Shown: positions 1 through 23,084 of the stretch, one piece after another
How positions within the stretch are numbered: the stretch's first letter is position 1
Layout of the letters: each line of letters opens with the position of its first letter
DNA from: Fratercula arctica
Lineage: Eukaryota > Chordata > Aves > Charadriiformes > Alcidae
Length of the DNA: 64,000 nt
Reading direction: 5' to 3'
NCBI GenBank assembly: GCA_947846985.1
Contig: CANTUZ010000014.1
Location: 10,399,837 to 10,463,836, forward strand
Notes under the pieces: model-generated
What the model was told of the DNA's origin: nothing
Seen by the model: only the letters and a program-made list of their open reading frames with translations
Database searches by the model: none
Made by a program: the position numbers and the translations under genes

Positions 1-760
1 GTTTGGTCCTAAAGATAGAGGTGAGCTGGAGCTCCTGGAAGAGCAACTGTCCCAGCAGATCCATGGGGATCTGGTCTGTGGAGATCCTCAATGAAGAGGC
101 TGTGGCTTTGGGGAGCTCATCTGTGGAGGCCTGGCCCATGGAGATCTCACCTACCAGGATAACATCCCCGTGGAGATCCCGTTCCATGGAGTTCTGGTCC
201 ATGGAGACCTAATCCACCATGGTGATCTCCCATGGAGATCCGACACACCAAGATCCCATCCACCAGGATCCTGTCCACCAAGATCCCAGCCCATGGAGGC
301 CTGGTCCACTAAGATCCCATCCATGGAGATGTGGTCCATGGAAATCTCATCCGTGGAGGCCTGGTCCGTGTTGATCTCGGCTATGGGGATGCTGTCAGTG
401 GAGATCTTGTCCGTGGAGCGGTCAGCTGCAGAGATCACCTCTGGAGATCCCATCCATGGGGATCCCTTCTACAGAGCTCCTGGGCCGTGGTGATCCTGGT
501 GGAGAGATCTCATCCACTGGGATCCTGTCCATGGAGACGTCACCCATGAAAGGCGAGGACATGGGTATCCTGATGCATGGAAGCCAATTCCTCAAGGCTT
601 CAAACCATGAGGATCCCATCCTTGAGGATTCTGTCTACGGGGTTCCACCCTACAGATACCATCAGCCGTGGAGATCTGGTCTGCAGAGATCCCATCCATG
701 GGGATCCCGTCCGTGGGGATCCGCTCTATAGACATCCTGGGCCATGAAGGGCCACCAAGA
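1..760. repeat. Irregular minisatellite, CCATGGAGATC-type units
   Basis: Short degenerate units built around ccatggagatc and tggtcc recur every 15-30 bases. Open frames on both strands are low-complexity products of the repeat and I see no exon. Confidence 0.7.
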
Positions 761-899
761 TCCCGTCCGTCAGGATCCCTGATCCTCTGGGGACAGCAAG
801 GGGACTGGGGGACTTCGCAAGGTGACACGGGGGCTCCCAAGGGGAACAGAGATCCTGGGTGGGAACAGGCGACATGTGAGGTCATGGCGGGACACGCAG

Positions 900-1630
900 T
901 ACCCAAGGGGACTTGAAGGGACATGGGGGGATGTGAGGGGACAGGGAGCTCATGAGGGCACATGGAGCACATGGGGGGACACGGGGGCATGAGAAGGCAC
1001 AAGCGGACATGGGGAACCCATGAGGGAAGATGGGGACACACAAAGGGACATGAGGGGACTTGAGGAGACCCAAGGGGACAGGGGAGCACACAAGGGGACA
1101 GGGGAGCAGAAGAGGGGACAGGAGGGGACACAGGGGCATGTGCAGGGACACGGGGGGACACAAAGGACCGTGAAGGGACATAAGGGCACACGGAGGGGTC
1201 ATGAGGGGACAGGGGAACACATGAGGGGACACAGGGACACATGGGGGGGACACGAGGGGACAAAGGAGCACACGGGGAGACAGGGTAGCACAAGAGGGGA
1301 CATGAAGGGACACGAGGGCACATGGTGGGGGTCATGAGGGGACAGGGGAGCAGACGAGGGGGACAGCAGCATGCAAGGGGACGTGGTGGGACATAGGGAC
1401 CGTGAGGGGACATAGTGGCACATGAAGGGACATGGGGAGGGATGTGGGGGGCCGGGGAGCCCAGAGGGGGATGGGGTGGGGGTGGCACAGGAGGGGACGT
1501 GGGGCACACAAGGGGATAGGAGGTGACACGGAGGGACACGAGGGGATGTGGGGGACACAGAAGAGGACACGTGGGGACATGTGGAGACCCACGGGGGAGC
1601 ACACGAGGGGCCCCGGAGCCCCACGGAGAT
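900..1630. repeat. GGGGACA-type minisatellite
   Basis: Units such as ggggacaca and catgagggga recur throughout. The minus strand reads as a Pro/Cys/Leu low-complexity frame, which is an effect of the repeat. No gene is supported. Confidence 0.7.
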
Positions 1631-1914
1631 GGGGGGGGAGGCGATGACGTCAGCGCAGCGCTGGGGGCTGGGGCTGGGTCCAACCAGTTCTCCCAGTTCC
1701 TCAGCTCCCATCTCGGGCGTAATTAGCGCTAATCACCTAATTACCCCGCGGGCCCAGGCAGAGCCAGCCTGGGCCTGCCACCCACTGCCAGGGCCACCCA
1801 GGACCTCCCGCTCCCCTCTGCCAGCTTCCAGTGGCAGGGAGGGGACATGCCAGCCCCCCCTCCCCATCCCTGTCCCCTCCCAGATGTCCTCACAGCCCTG
1901 GGAGCGCTGTGTCC

Positions 1915-2110
1915 AGGGTGGCCCTGGGTGACACAAGAGTTGGCAGTGCCCTGGGTGACATGGTAGGTGGCCCGGGTTGACACATGGGGTGGTAGCACCG
2001 TGGGTGGCAGTGCCCTGGGTGACCTGGGGGGTGGCCCTGGGTGACACATGGGCTGGCAGCACCGTGGGTGGCAGTGCCCTGGGTGACACAGGGGGTGGCT
2101 CAGGGGACAC
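1915..2110. repeat. GGTGACA / TGGCAGTGCCCTGG minisatellite
   Basis: Repeated blocks of gggtggcagtgccctgggtgaca at roughly 30-65 base spacing. The interval 1640-1915 before it and 2110-2390 after it hold no gene I can recognise. Confidence 0.6.
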
Positions 2111-2389
2111 GGGTGACACAGGAGCGGCGGTGTCGGGTGCCAGCGGTGCCACTTTCTTGGATGCAGTAGCAATGGCCTCACTCCAGCTGTTCCTGCCATG
2201 GTTCAATGTCCCCTCCATGGAGATGGTGACTTACCACACCTCATGGACCTGGCTGTGTCATCTGTGTCTCTGGGAACATCTCAGCTTGTCCCCAAGGGCT
2301 CCAAGGCTTTGTTGCGTTGACCCCAGCAATGTGACGACCGTCCCTCCGTGGGCACAGGGAGTGGACCTCATCAGATCTCCATAAACACG

Positions 2390-2620
2390 TTAGGTAGACC
2401 CCAAGAGATGCCTTCACGAACACGTTGCTAGATCCCAGTGGACACGTTGACCAGATCTCCATGGACAGGTTGACCAGATCTCCATGGACACGTTGAGCAG
2501 ACCCCAGCAGACACAGTGACCAGATCTCCATGAGCATGTTGAGTAGACCTCCATGGACACATTGACCAGACCTCCATGAACACCTTGATGAGACCCCAGT
2601 AGGCACCTTGACCATCCCTC
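2390..2620. repeat. GATCTCCATGGACA minisatellite
   Basis: About six units of 30-40 bases of the form gaccagatctccatggacac. The following stretch to 3840 (2620-3840) contains scattered short duplications, for example around gtctaccccatggtgg near 3600-3730, but no recognisable gene. Confidence 0.65.
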
Positions 2621-3843
2621 CATGGATGATGGAGGAGCTGGAGTTGCTTGTGCTGAAGCCCAATGTGGCAGCCCACCACGGCTGATGGCCACCAATACCG
2701 GACCCTCCAAGCCAAACCTCTTTCCTGGGCTCCTGAAACGTGGTTGAACCTTCCCGTCAAGCGCTAAGTGAGAGCTGGAAGTCACCAGTGGCCACCGTTG
2801 GCCCCAGCAATGACGGGCAATTGCTTTTCCACCTCCCTGGGGATTTGGACCCGGCCCAAAACCTCTTTCCCCACCGCGGCAGCCAGACAAGGCCCACACC
2901 CTCCAACGCGCCGGGCTTCAGCCACGTGGGGGAAGAGGGAGGGTGACACCTTGCGCAAGGTGACCGGCGTCGCTCCCTGCCCCGCTGAGCCACGGGGGAC
3001 GACACGTGAAGGTGTGACCTTGCCGGGTCTCCTCTTGCACCGGGGAAAGACCTCGAGGTGGTTTTTGCAGCCCACCAACGTCCACCGCGTCCTGCAGCCA
3101 CACTGCGGGGAAACCAGGCACCATTCTCCGGCCCACCCCACCACCAAGATGCGACCATGATGACCCCATGGAGGGGGAAAATTCTCCCCATCCCCCCGTT
3201 CTGCTGCAAAATAGAGGCCTCACCTCCATGTGAACGGCTAAATTTGGCCTCCAGCAGGTGATTTCTCAGGAGCCAGCATGGCCTGGGTGGATGCTCCTCA
3301 CCGGGGAGGCGAAACAGCCCTGATCTGCTGCCAAGTTACCCCAGGTGGGGAAATTTGGCCCCTTCTGCTCCCGCTGAGTCACGGGGAAATTGCTCCCCTC
3401 TGGGATGGGAAGTCCTTCCCCCAGTCACACGTTGGCCCATGGAGATGGGGCTGGGATGGAGGCACCAAGGAGGAGGGCTTGGCTCTGGGGCATCGCAAGG
3501 GTTTGTTGCTCTTCTGGGGGGGCACCAAGCTGAATTTTGTCCCCCCCCCATGGTCGTGCAAAGAGCCCTGGCTGACCCCAGCACAGCCAACGCGTCTGCC
3601 CCATGGTGGGGCCAACAGGTCTGCCGGCAGTAGGGTCACCAAGTCTACCTGCTGGCCAGGGCAATGGGTCTACCCCATGGTGGAGTCAAGTCAACCCCAT
3701 GACAAGGCCAACAGGTCTACCCCAAAGAGGGTGAGCTGGGTCTTCTCCTGCCCCTGTGAGATGTGGGGCAACTCAGGGCACCTTGACCTGCCCGAGCTGT
3801 TCTCTGCCCATGGAAGACATGGTGAAAAGCCACGTCAAAAAAC

Positions 3844-3849
3844 TTTATT
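3844..3849 (-). terminator. Poly(A) signal of the kallikrein-like gene
   Basis: AATAAA on the minus strand (TTTATT on plus), about 180 bases downstream of the protease stop codon. Spacing and orientation fit the 3' end of that gene. Confidence 0.7.
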
Positions 3850-4026
3850 CACCGTCATCTCAAGAGGGTCCCACGGTCAACTCCTGCCCCGCCCTGCGCC
3901 AGGGCTTGTGCCCCAGTGCTCGGACCGGCCGGCTCTGGGGACCTTCACCAGGGAGGAAGAGGAGGAGCTGTGGGGTCCATCCTGTGGCCATGGGGGGGCT
4001 GGGGATGGATTGGGGAGGACGGGGAT

Positions 4027-6733
<2,707 letters not shown>

Positions 6734-6849
6734 GCCGGAGGGCCGGGAGCTGTGGGGAGATGGCGAGGGGGTGGCTCCGGCTCTGGGTGGCCCACGGCAG
6801 GGTGTGGGGATAAGGGTGGGGACAGGGACCTTTGGGGACACGAGGTGTC

Positions 6850-7560
6850 AGGAGGACAAGAGGGAAATGAGGATAGGGAGGGAGGAGGGAAGGGAGGACG
6901 GGAAAGGGAGGATGGAAAAGGGGAAGTGGGGTTGGGAAAGGGGGAAGGGAGGACAGAAAAAGAGGGATAGAAAAGGGAGGAGGAAGGACGGAAAAGGAGG
7001 GGAAGTGAGAAGGGACGGTGGGAAAGGGAGGACGGGAAAAGGAAGATGAGAAAGGAGAGAAGGGAGGACAGGAAGGGATGAGGGAAAAGGGGGAAGGGAG
7101 GACGGGAAAAGGGAGGACGGGAAAAGAGGGACAGGAAAGTGGGAAGGGAGGACGGGAAAGGGGAGGACGGGAAAAGAGGGACAGGAAAGTGGGAAGGGAG
7201 GACGGGAAAAGGGAGGACGGGAGGATGAGAAAGGGGAGGATGGGAAAGTGGGAAGGGAGGACGGGAAAGGGGAGGACGGGAAAGGAGGGATAGGAAATTG
7301 GGAAGGGAGGATGGGAAAGGGGAGGATGGGAAAAGGGAGGACAGGAAAAGGGGGATAGGAAAGGGAGGATGGGAAAAGAGGGAAAGGGGAGGATGGGAAA
7401 AGAGGGATAGGAAATTGGGAAGGGAGGACGGGAAAAGGGAGGACGGGAAAAGAGGGATAGGAAAGGGGGAAGGGAGGACGGGAAAAGAGGGAGGGGAAGG
7501 GAGGATGAGAAAGGAGGGATAGGAAGGGGGAAAAGGGAGGACGGGAAAAGGGAGGGGAGG
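6850..7560. repeat. Polypurine minisatellite (GGGAAAGGGAGGACGG)
   Basis: About 700 bases of almost uninterrupted purine on the plus strand, with units such as gggaaaaggggaggacgg. It lies in the 5'-UTR intron of the protease. Such strand asymmetry can form triplex (H-DNA), which is an inference here. Confidence 0.8.
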
Positions 7561-7723
7561 AGGGGAAAGCCCGGAGGGTGAGAGGGAGGGCGGGGGGAAG
7601 GAGGAGAGAAGGCCAGGAGCCACCCCGACTCCCCCTGGGGGCACGCCAGGGACCCCCCCCACCCAGTGGGTGCCACCCAAACCCCCCCGCCCCATCCCAA
7701 CCCCAGGGCCCCCATCTCCCTAC

Positions 7724-7845
7724 CGGGGGCTGGCGTGGGGCCGCGGGGCCACGGGGAGGGGAGGCTCCACCCGAACTGGTGAAGCGCCGCGGCCGCGGGC
7801 GCGTCTTCCTCCTGCCACCGCCAAGGCCGGGTTTTTATCTGGGGC
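7724..7845 (-). promoter_or_regulatory. Candidate promoter and non-coding exon 1 of the protease gene
   Basis: On the minus strand a TATA-like AGATAAAAAC (7840-7831) is followed about 30 bases later by a GC-rich stretch that ends at a donor-like GTAGGGAG (GT at 7723-7722). This would splice to the acceptor at 6750-6751 just upstream of the ATG. The placement is an inference with no transcript evidence. Confidence 0.35.
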
Positions 7846-8009
7846 CGGAGGAGGAAACGGCTTCCTCCGCCTTCTCCTCTAATCCGGCCACGGCTCCGGC
7901 ACCTTCCGCCCGGCTCCGGGAAACCCGTGTCACGGGGTGGCCCCGTAGGGTGGGGGGACAGGGTTGGGAGGAGAACGGGTGGGAGGGCACCGGGATGGGG
8001 CTCTGGTGG

Positions 8010-8760
8010 GGTCAACCCCAAAACGCGGCTCCTTGATGGCCACCAGAACCTGGGGCTGGATGAAGATGGTTGAGAGGACACCAGGACACGTCCCCAGTGG
8101 GGTCAACCCCAAAATGCGGCTCCTCACTGGACATGGGACCTGTGGTTGGACAGTTGAGAAGACACCAGGACATGTCTCCAGTGGGGTCAACTCCAAAACG
8201 TGGCTCCTTGATGGCTACCAGAACCCGGGGGTGGATGAAGATTGCTGAGAGGACACCAGGGCACATATCCAGTAGGGTCAACCCCAAAACGTGGCTCCTC
8301 ATTGGATGCAGGGACAGGGTTGGCCAAGAGGTGCTGGGATGTGTCTCCTGGGGGTCAACCTTGAACCATGGGTCCTCTTGGCTGCAGAACATAGGGTTGG
8401 CCAAGACATGCTGGGACATGTCTTTGATGGTCGATCTTGAAGCGTGGCTCCTCCTGGTTGGCTGGAGAACGTGGGGTTGGCCGGGAGGTGCTGGGACGTG
8501 TCTTTGATGGTCAACCTTGAACTGTGGCTCCCAACTGGATGGAGAACATGGGGTTGGCCAAGAAGAGCTGGGACGTGTCTTTGATGGTCAACCTTGAACC
8601 ATGGCTCCTGGATGAAGAACGTGGGGTTTGCCAAGAGGTGCTGGGATGTGTCTTTGATGGTCGACCTTGAAGCGTGGCTCCTCCTGGTTGGCTGGAGAAC
8701 ATGGGCTTGGCCAAGGACGGTTGAGAAGGTCCAAGACGTGTCCTCCTGGTCCCTCAGCTT
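8010..8760. repeat. Minisatellite with GGGGTCAACC core
   Basis: Two related families in series. At 8010-8300 units of about 80-100 bases carry gaggacaccaggaca and ggggtcaaccccaaaa. At 8300-8760 units carry ctgggacgtgtctttgatgg and tggctcct. No exon is seen. Confidence 0.75.
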
Positions 8761-9690
8761 TTCTCTTTCTGGCCATCCTCGCCTTCGTTCCCAGCCACCT
8801 CCGACCCCCTCCCGTGGACGTCACCTGGTCCCCCAGTGTCCCACAGCCAAGGGTGGGGGACACGGTGACCCCACGCCACCCCATGGCGGTGGTCACCAGC
8901 GCCCCCCCCCCCCCCATTTCCCCATGGTCCCTCCAGGAGAAGAGCAGATGTTCCCACATCTCTCCTCCTCTTCCTCCACACGCAACACCCCCCCCCCGGC
9001 CCATGCAGCGGGGCCCTCCCAGTTCCTCCCAGTTGAACCCCAGTGGAACCTCCCAGGTCAGGTGACGCCTCCAGGGCAGGGAGCCACCAGCCCGGGAGCG
9101 GGTCCTTCCAGTTCTCTGGAAATCCCAGTTGAACCCTGCCCCGTCACTGGGTTGGACTGGGATGGGCTGGGTTGACTCAGCCCCTCCTGGATGGTCTTGA
9201 CTTGCCCCGGGCGCCTCGTTACCCAATCAGCTCTGGGCTCTTAATTAGCTGAGGTGTTAATTGAGCTCCAGGCAAGTCGTCAAGGGTCATAATTAGCCGG
9301 CTCTCATTAACCTGGGCTGTCCCGGCCTGCAGGGAGCTCCCATGATGCTTTGCGGCTTTGGGGGGGCGGGGAGGGGAGATTAATTGGGGCTGAGATTAAT
9401 TGGGGGCGGGTAGTTAATTATCAATTAATATGTATATGGCCTTAACTCCGCCCCCCCCCACATGTACCCTTAACTCTGCCCCACAAGCCACTGGTCCCAG
9501 TTCCTCCCAGTTGACCCCACTGCCCTGAATGTCCCCCACACCCCAGTTCTCCCCAGTGCTCCCAGTTGCCCCCAGTGGTCCCCCATCCCAACACTCCCAG
9601 TTACCCCCAGTTGCCCCCGCTCTTCTCAATATCCCCCACAACCCAATTGCTCCCAGTCCCCCCAGTTCTCTGCGGGGGGGGCTATAGGGG
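8760..9690. other. Gene-free interval with an AT-rich TTAATTA island
   Basis: 8760-9180 shows no gene. 9180-9430 is a short AT-rich island with several ttaatt/taatta cores in a GC-rich setting. 9460-9690 is made of cccagttcctcccagtt-type repeats. No coding exon is recognised. Confidence 0.5.
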
Positions 9691-10456
9691 GGTATACAGG
9701 GGCTCGGGGGGGACAGACCCTATAGGGTCCCCTCAGATACCATAAGGACCCTCCCAGCCCCTATAGGGACCCCCAGGCCCTATAGGTCCCCTCGACCCCC
9801 ACCCAGCCCCTCTACCCCCCCCCGCCATGGGGTCCCTATAGGCCCCCCCCAACCCTATAGCCCCTCTGACCCTATAGAGGGTTCCCTGGTCCCTACAGCT
9901 CCCTCAGCCCCTGTATGACCCCCCCAGGCCCTATAGCTCCCCTATGCCCTATAGAGCTCCCCCCCCCCCTACCCCCTACCCCCTATAGATCCACCCCCAG
10001 GCCCTACAGCTCCCCCCATGCCCCCCTATACCCTATAGAACCCCCTCCCTGGTCCCTATAGCCTCCCCAAGGGGTCCTACACCCTATAGACACCCCCCCC
10101 CCCAGTCACTAAAGCTCCCCCCTATAGGGCCCTACACCCTATAGACACACCCCCCTGGTCCCTATAGCCCCCCCCAGTCCCTATAGACCCCCCTATAGGG
10201 CCCTACACCCTATAGAACACCCCCCCCCGGTCCCTATAGCCCCCCCCAGTCCCTATAGACCCCCCTATAGGGCCGCACACCCTATAGAACATCCCCCCCC
10301 GGTCCCTATAGCCCCCCCCAGTCCCTATAGACCCCCCTATAGGGCCCTACACCCTATAGACCATCCCCCCCCGGTCCCTATAGCCCCCCCCAGTCCCTAT
10401 AGACCCCTCTATAGGGCCGCACACCCTATAGAACATCCCCCCCCGGTCCCTATAGC
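9690..10456. repeat. CCCTATAG satellite with an exact 72-bp higher-order unit
   Basis: ccctatag/ctataggg words are scattered from about 9690. From 10157 they settle into 72-base units beginning ggtccctatag at 10157, 10229, 10301, 10373 and 10445. The regular spacing despite C-runs indicates recent tandem duplication. Confidence 0.85.
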
Positions 10457-10507
10457 CCCCCCCATGGCCGCAGCAGTGAGGGGACCCGCGGGCGCCGCTG
10501 TCACCAG

Positions 10508-10513
10508 TTTATT
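10508..10513 (-). terminator. Candidate DYRK1B poly(A) signal
   Basis: AATAAA on the minus strand, about 790 bases past the DYRK1B stop. The interval 10514-11300 is G- and C-homopolymer rich and is best read as DYRK1B 3' UTR. An AAT/TAATAATAA tract lies at 11150-11190. Confidence 0.5.
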
Positions 10514-11300
10514 CACCGCCCCCCCCCCCCCCCCCGGGGCCCCCCCCCACGGGGCGGGGGGGGGGGGCACCCATGGGTGGGTGGGGGGGGGGGGGGCAGC
10601 ACCTATGGGGGGGCGGGGGGGGGGCACCCTCTTTGGTACAATGAATTAATGGCCCGGGGTTGGGGGGGGGGGGGGGGAAGGGAAGGACCCCCACCCATGG
10701 GTGGCACTTCGGGGGGGGGGGAGGGGGGCTGAGAACCCCCCCCCCAGAGGCAGAAGCCCCCCCCGCCCCCAAATGGGTGCCCCCCCCCCCGAAAATGACT
10801 GGGTGTCTCCCCCAAAGAGGATGGTGACCCCCCCCCCTCAAGAGGTGGGTGCCCCCCCCCCTTGAGAGGCAGCAGCACCCCCAAAATAGGTGGGTGGCCC
10901 CCCCCCTCCGAAAATGACTGGGCGCCCCCCCAGGGGTGGGTGCCCCCCCCCCCCCAAAATGGGAGGGTGCTCCCACCCCTCCCCCCGAAGAGGCAGAAAC
11001 TCCCCCAAAATGGGTGGGTGGGCGCCCCCCCCAAATGGGTGCCCCCCCCCCCCCCCCCGAAAACGACTGGGTGCCCCCCCCCCCTTTTGGGCCATTTTCC
11101 CCCTTCTTCTTCTTCTCCCCCCCCCCCCCATATTTCCTACCCCCAACAATAATTAATAATAATTAATAATAACAATAATAATAATAATAAAGCGCTGGGG
11201 GGGGGGGGGGGGGAACGACGATGACACCACCCCCCCCCGGGGGGGCGACAAGGGACACAAAGGGGAGTTGGGGGGGGTGTGGGGGGGGGGGAACGGGACG

Positions 11301-20472
<9,172 letters not shown>

Positions 20473-20479
20473 GGTGGGC

Positions 20480-20521
20480 TCAGAGCGGAACCAAACGCCC
20501 GGCCAGGCCGGCCCCGGGCAT
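20480..20521 (-). promoter_or_regulatory. Upstream ORF in the DYRK1B 5' UTR
   Basis: A 13-codon frame (MPGAGLAGRLVPL) starts at 20521 and stops at 20480, seven bases before the DYRK1B ATG at 20472. Its ATG has A at -3. It lies in the same exon, whose acceptor is near 20551. Translation is inferred only. Confidence 0.5.
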
Positions 20522-20659
20522 CCTGCGCTGCGGCCGCAGCTGCCGCCACCTGTGGGGAGAGAGTGAGGGGTGGCTGAGTGAGGCAGAGGGGCCCTCCTGA
20601 ATCGACCCTGGGCCCCCCCAAGCCCCCCACGGCCGCCGCAGGGAGGAGGGAGCTGTGGG

Positions 20660-20860
20660 TTGGGGTTTACCATCAATAGGGCCCAGAGTGAACAAGCACA
20701 AATGGCCCAATCTCATCCCTTGGGGTGGAAAAAAGCCCAGTCCTGTCCCTTAGTAGGGCCCAGAGTGAACAGGGTGGGGCCCCCAGACTGGCCTCGCCCC
20801 CTGAGAGGCCACACTCCCCCAGGGCCATCAGTAGGGCCCAGAGTGAACATGGGAGCGGGG
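20660..20860. repeat. Short repeats, GGGCCCAGAGTGAACA
   Basis: The word agggcccagagtgaac occurs three times (near 20678, 20756 and 20834), about 78 bases apart, within DYRK1B intron 1. Confidence 0.7.
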
Positions 20861-21319
20861 AGGCTGATCCCACCATGGCAACAGGCTTCCCATTGGCTGC
20901 CCGACCTCTTCAGCAGCCAGTAGCGAGCTGGTGGCGTGGTGCTGGGCGGGGCCATGGCTGTGAGCTGGGGCTGGGCCTAAATACACCCCCTTCCCTGGGT
21001 GAAACCAGTATGGACCAGTATGGTGGGGGGGAAGTGGGAGGTAGCACTGCGGGGGGAGCTCTGTGCCACAGGTTAGCTGGGGGCGGATAACTGCGACGGG
21101 GCTGGGATGCTGGAGGGGCGGGGAACTGGGATGGGTCTGGGATAGAACTGGAGGGAACTGGGATGGGAGCGGCAGAACTGGGACTGTGCTGGGAGGAACT
21201 GGGATGGGTCTGGGATGCTGGGGGGGGGGAACTGGGACTGGGGGGGACAGAACTGGGACAGGACTGGGATGCTGGAGGGGAAACAAATTGGGGGGGAGGG
21301 ATGGAACTGTGATGGGCCT

Positions 21320-22090
21320 AGGGCTGGGCTGTACTGGGAGGCACTGGTCTGCAACTGGTACTGGGAGGGGCATACTGGTACTGAGGGGATCAGACCTGTA
21401 CTGGGGGATCTACACTGGTAGCGGGAGGATCCACACTGGTACCGGGGCTCTGTACTGGTGCCAGATCTACACTGGTACTGGGGGGGCCATACTGGTACTG
21501 GGAAGGTCCATAGCGGTCCCAACAGGGTCATACTGGTCCCGGGAGGGTCCATACTGGTACTGGGAAAGTCCATACTGGTACTGGGAGATCTATACTGGTA
21601 CTTGGAGGGTCCATTCTAGTCCTGGGAGGGCCCATACTGGTACTGGCGGATCTATACTGGTATTGGGACAGTCACACAGATACTGGGGGGATCCATACTG
21701 CTACTGGGATGGATATGCTGGTACTAGGGGTCCATACTGGTATTGGGGGGGGGGGGTCCATGCTAGTCCTGGGAGGTCCATACTGGTACTAGGAGGGTCC
21801 ATATAGGTACTGGGGTGTCTATACTGGTCCCGGGATAAGCCATATTGGTTCTGAGAGGGTCCATACTGGTCCCAGGGGGGGCATACTGGTACTGGGAAGG
21901 TCAGACCTGTACTGGGGGATCCATACTGGTGCTGGGGGGTCCATACTGGTACTGGGAGGGTCCATACTGGTCCCAGGGGGATCTGAACTGGTCCCAGGGG
22001 GGTCATACTGGTACTGGGGGGGTCCACACTGGTACCGGCGGATCTATACTGGTCCCGGGATGGGCCACGCTGGTCCCAGTACCAGTTATG
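21320..22090. repeat. Minisatellite in DYRK1B intron 1 (CATACTGGTACTGGGAGGGTC)
   Basis: Units of roughly 27-35 bases with core ccatactggtactggg. Frames on both strands rich in Trp/Tyr/Gly or Pro/Val are repeat products. Confidence 0.85.
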
Positions 22091-22349
22091 GCCCATCCCA
22101 GTCCAGCCACTGACCGAGACCAGAGGGGGCGGAGCCTGTACCGGGAGGGGGCGGAGCCTGTCCGGAGGGTGGGGCCTGTCAGAGGGGGCGTGTCCTTCAC
22201 CGAGAGGGGGCGTGGCTTGTCGCGAGGGGGCGGGGTGTGTCCCTGTGAGGAGAAGCCGGTGCCGGGGCGGGGGAGGCCCGTGATGGAGCGGCCCCGGGGG
22301 GGGACCCCGGGGTTAGCGGTAGCGGTACCCGATGCCGGCGGAAGGACTC

Positions 22350-22640
22350 ACCTGAGGCGGCGGCGGCGCTGCCCGGGGCGGAGGCGGCGGCGGGGCCGGG
22401 GCCGGGGCCGAGAGCGGCGGCGGCGACCGGGGATTTCCCAGTAATGCCCGGGGAAAATGGCGGCCACAACAAACCGCCCGCTGCCGCCGTTGCGCATGCG
22501 CTGCCCCGCCCCTTCTTCCCTCGGCCAATCCGACGCCGGGACGCGTTCCCGCTTCGACCAATAGGATTGGACCTTCCCCCACAACCCCTCCCGACGTGGC
22601 CCCGCCCAGCCGGCGCTGCCGCGCATGCGCGTTGCAATCC
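22350..22640 (-). promoter_or_regulatory. DYRK1B: DYRK1B CpG promoter and non-coding exon 1
   Basis: A CpG-dense block ends on the minus strand at a consensus donor GTGAGTCC (exon end near 22350), consistent with a non-coding first exon. Upstream are NRF1-type palindromes tgcgcatgcgc (22491-22501) and gcgcatgcgc (22621-22630), CCAAT boxes (22525-22529, 22558-22562, and inverted at 22566-22570) and a YY1-like aaaatggcggcc (22454-22465). Confidence 0.6.
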
Positions 22641-22789
22641 CGCCGCCCGCCCCGCCCCACAGGGAAAAGGCGCTGCGCGCGCGCGAAGGGGCTGGGAGTC
22701 GCGTTGGCCACACCCACGAGGGCGGGGCTTTTGCAAACCACGCCCCCTCCAAAGCCCCGCCCCCCTCGGCGCGGGCTGAGGCCCCTCCC

Positions 22790-23031
22790 AGGAAGTTTAA
22801 TTACCCCCCCCCGGAGGTTAATTACCACCCCCCCGAGGACTAATTAAGACCCGCCCCCCCCCCGAGGACTAATTACTCCCCATCAGGAGGCCATTTGCCC
22901 CCCCCCCCGAGGGCTTAATTACCCCTACCCCAAGGACTAATTATCCCCCGGGGCCCTAATTACATCCCCCCCCCCCCCCCCGGACTAATTACCCTCCAAT
23001 TAATTACCAATTAATTAGCAGGATTTTCCCC
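22790..23031. repeat. TTAATTA spacer array between DYRK1B and FBL
   Basis: taattac or ctaatta cores recur every 25-35 bases separated by C-runs. It resembles the array in COX6B1 intron 1. No gene is present. Confidence 0.6.
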
Positions 23032-23037
23032 TTTATT
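23032..23037 (-). terminator. FBL: FBL poly(A) signal
   Basis: AATAAA on the minus strand, about 48 bases past the FBL stop codon, giving a very short 3' UTR. Confidence 0.75.
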
Positions 23038-23084
23038 ACAAAACCCCCATTCACTCCCCCCGCCCCCCCCCCGCTGCGGTGACG

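Noticed and set aside
592..1711. Minus-strand frames rich in CPL/SPHVP up to 363 aa
   Set aside because: Products of the GGGGACA minisatellite. There is no homology, no conserved composition and no splice model.
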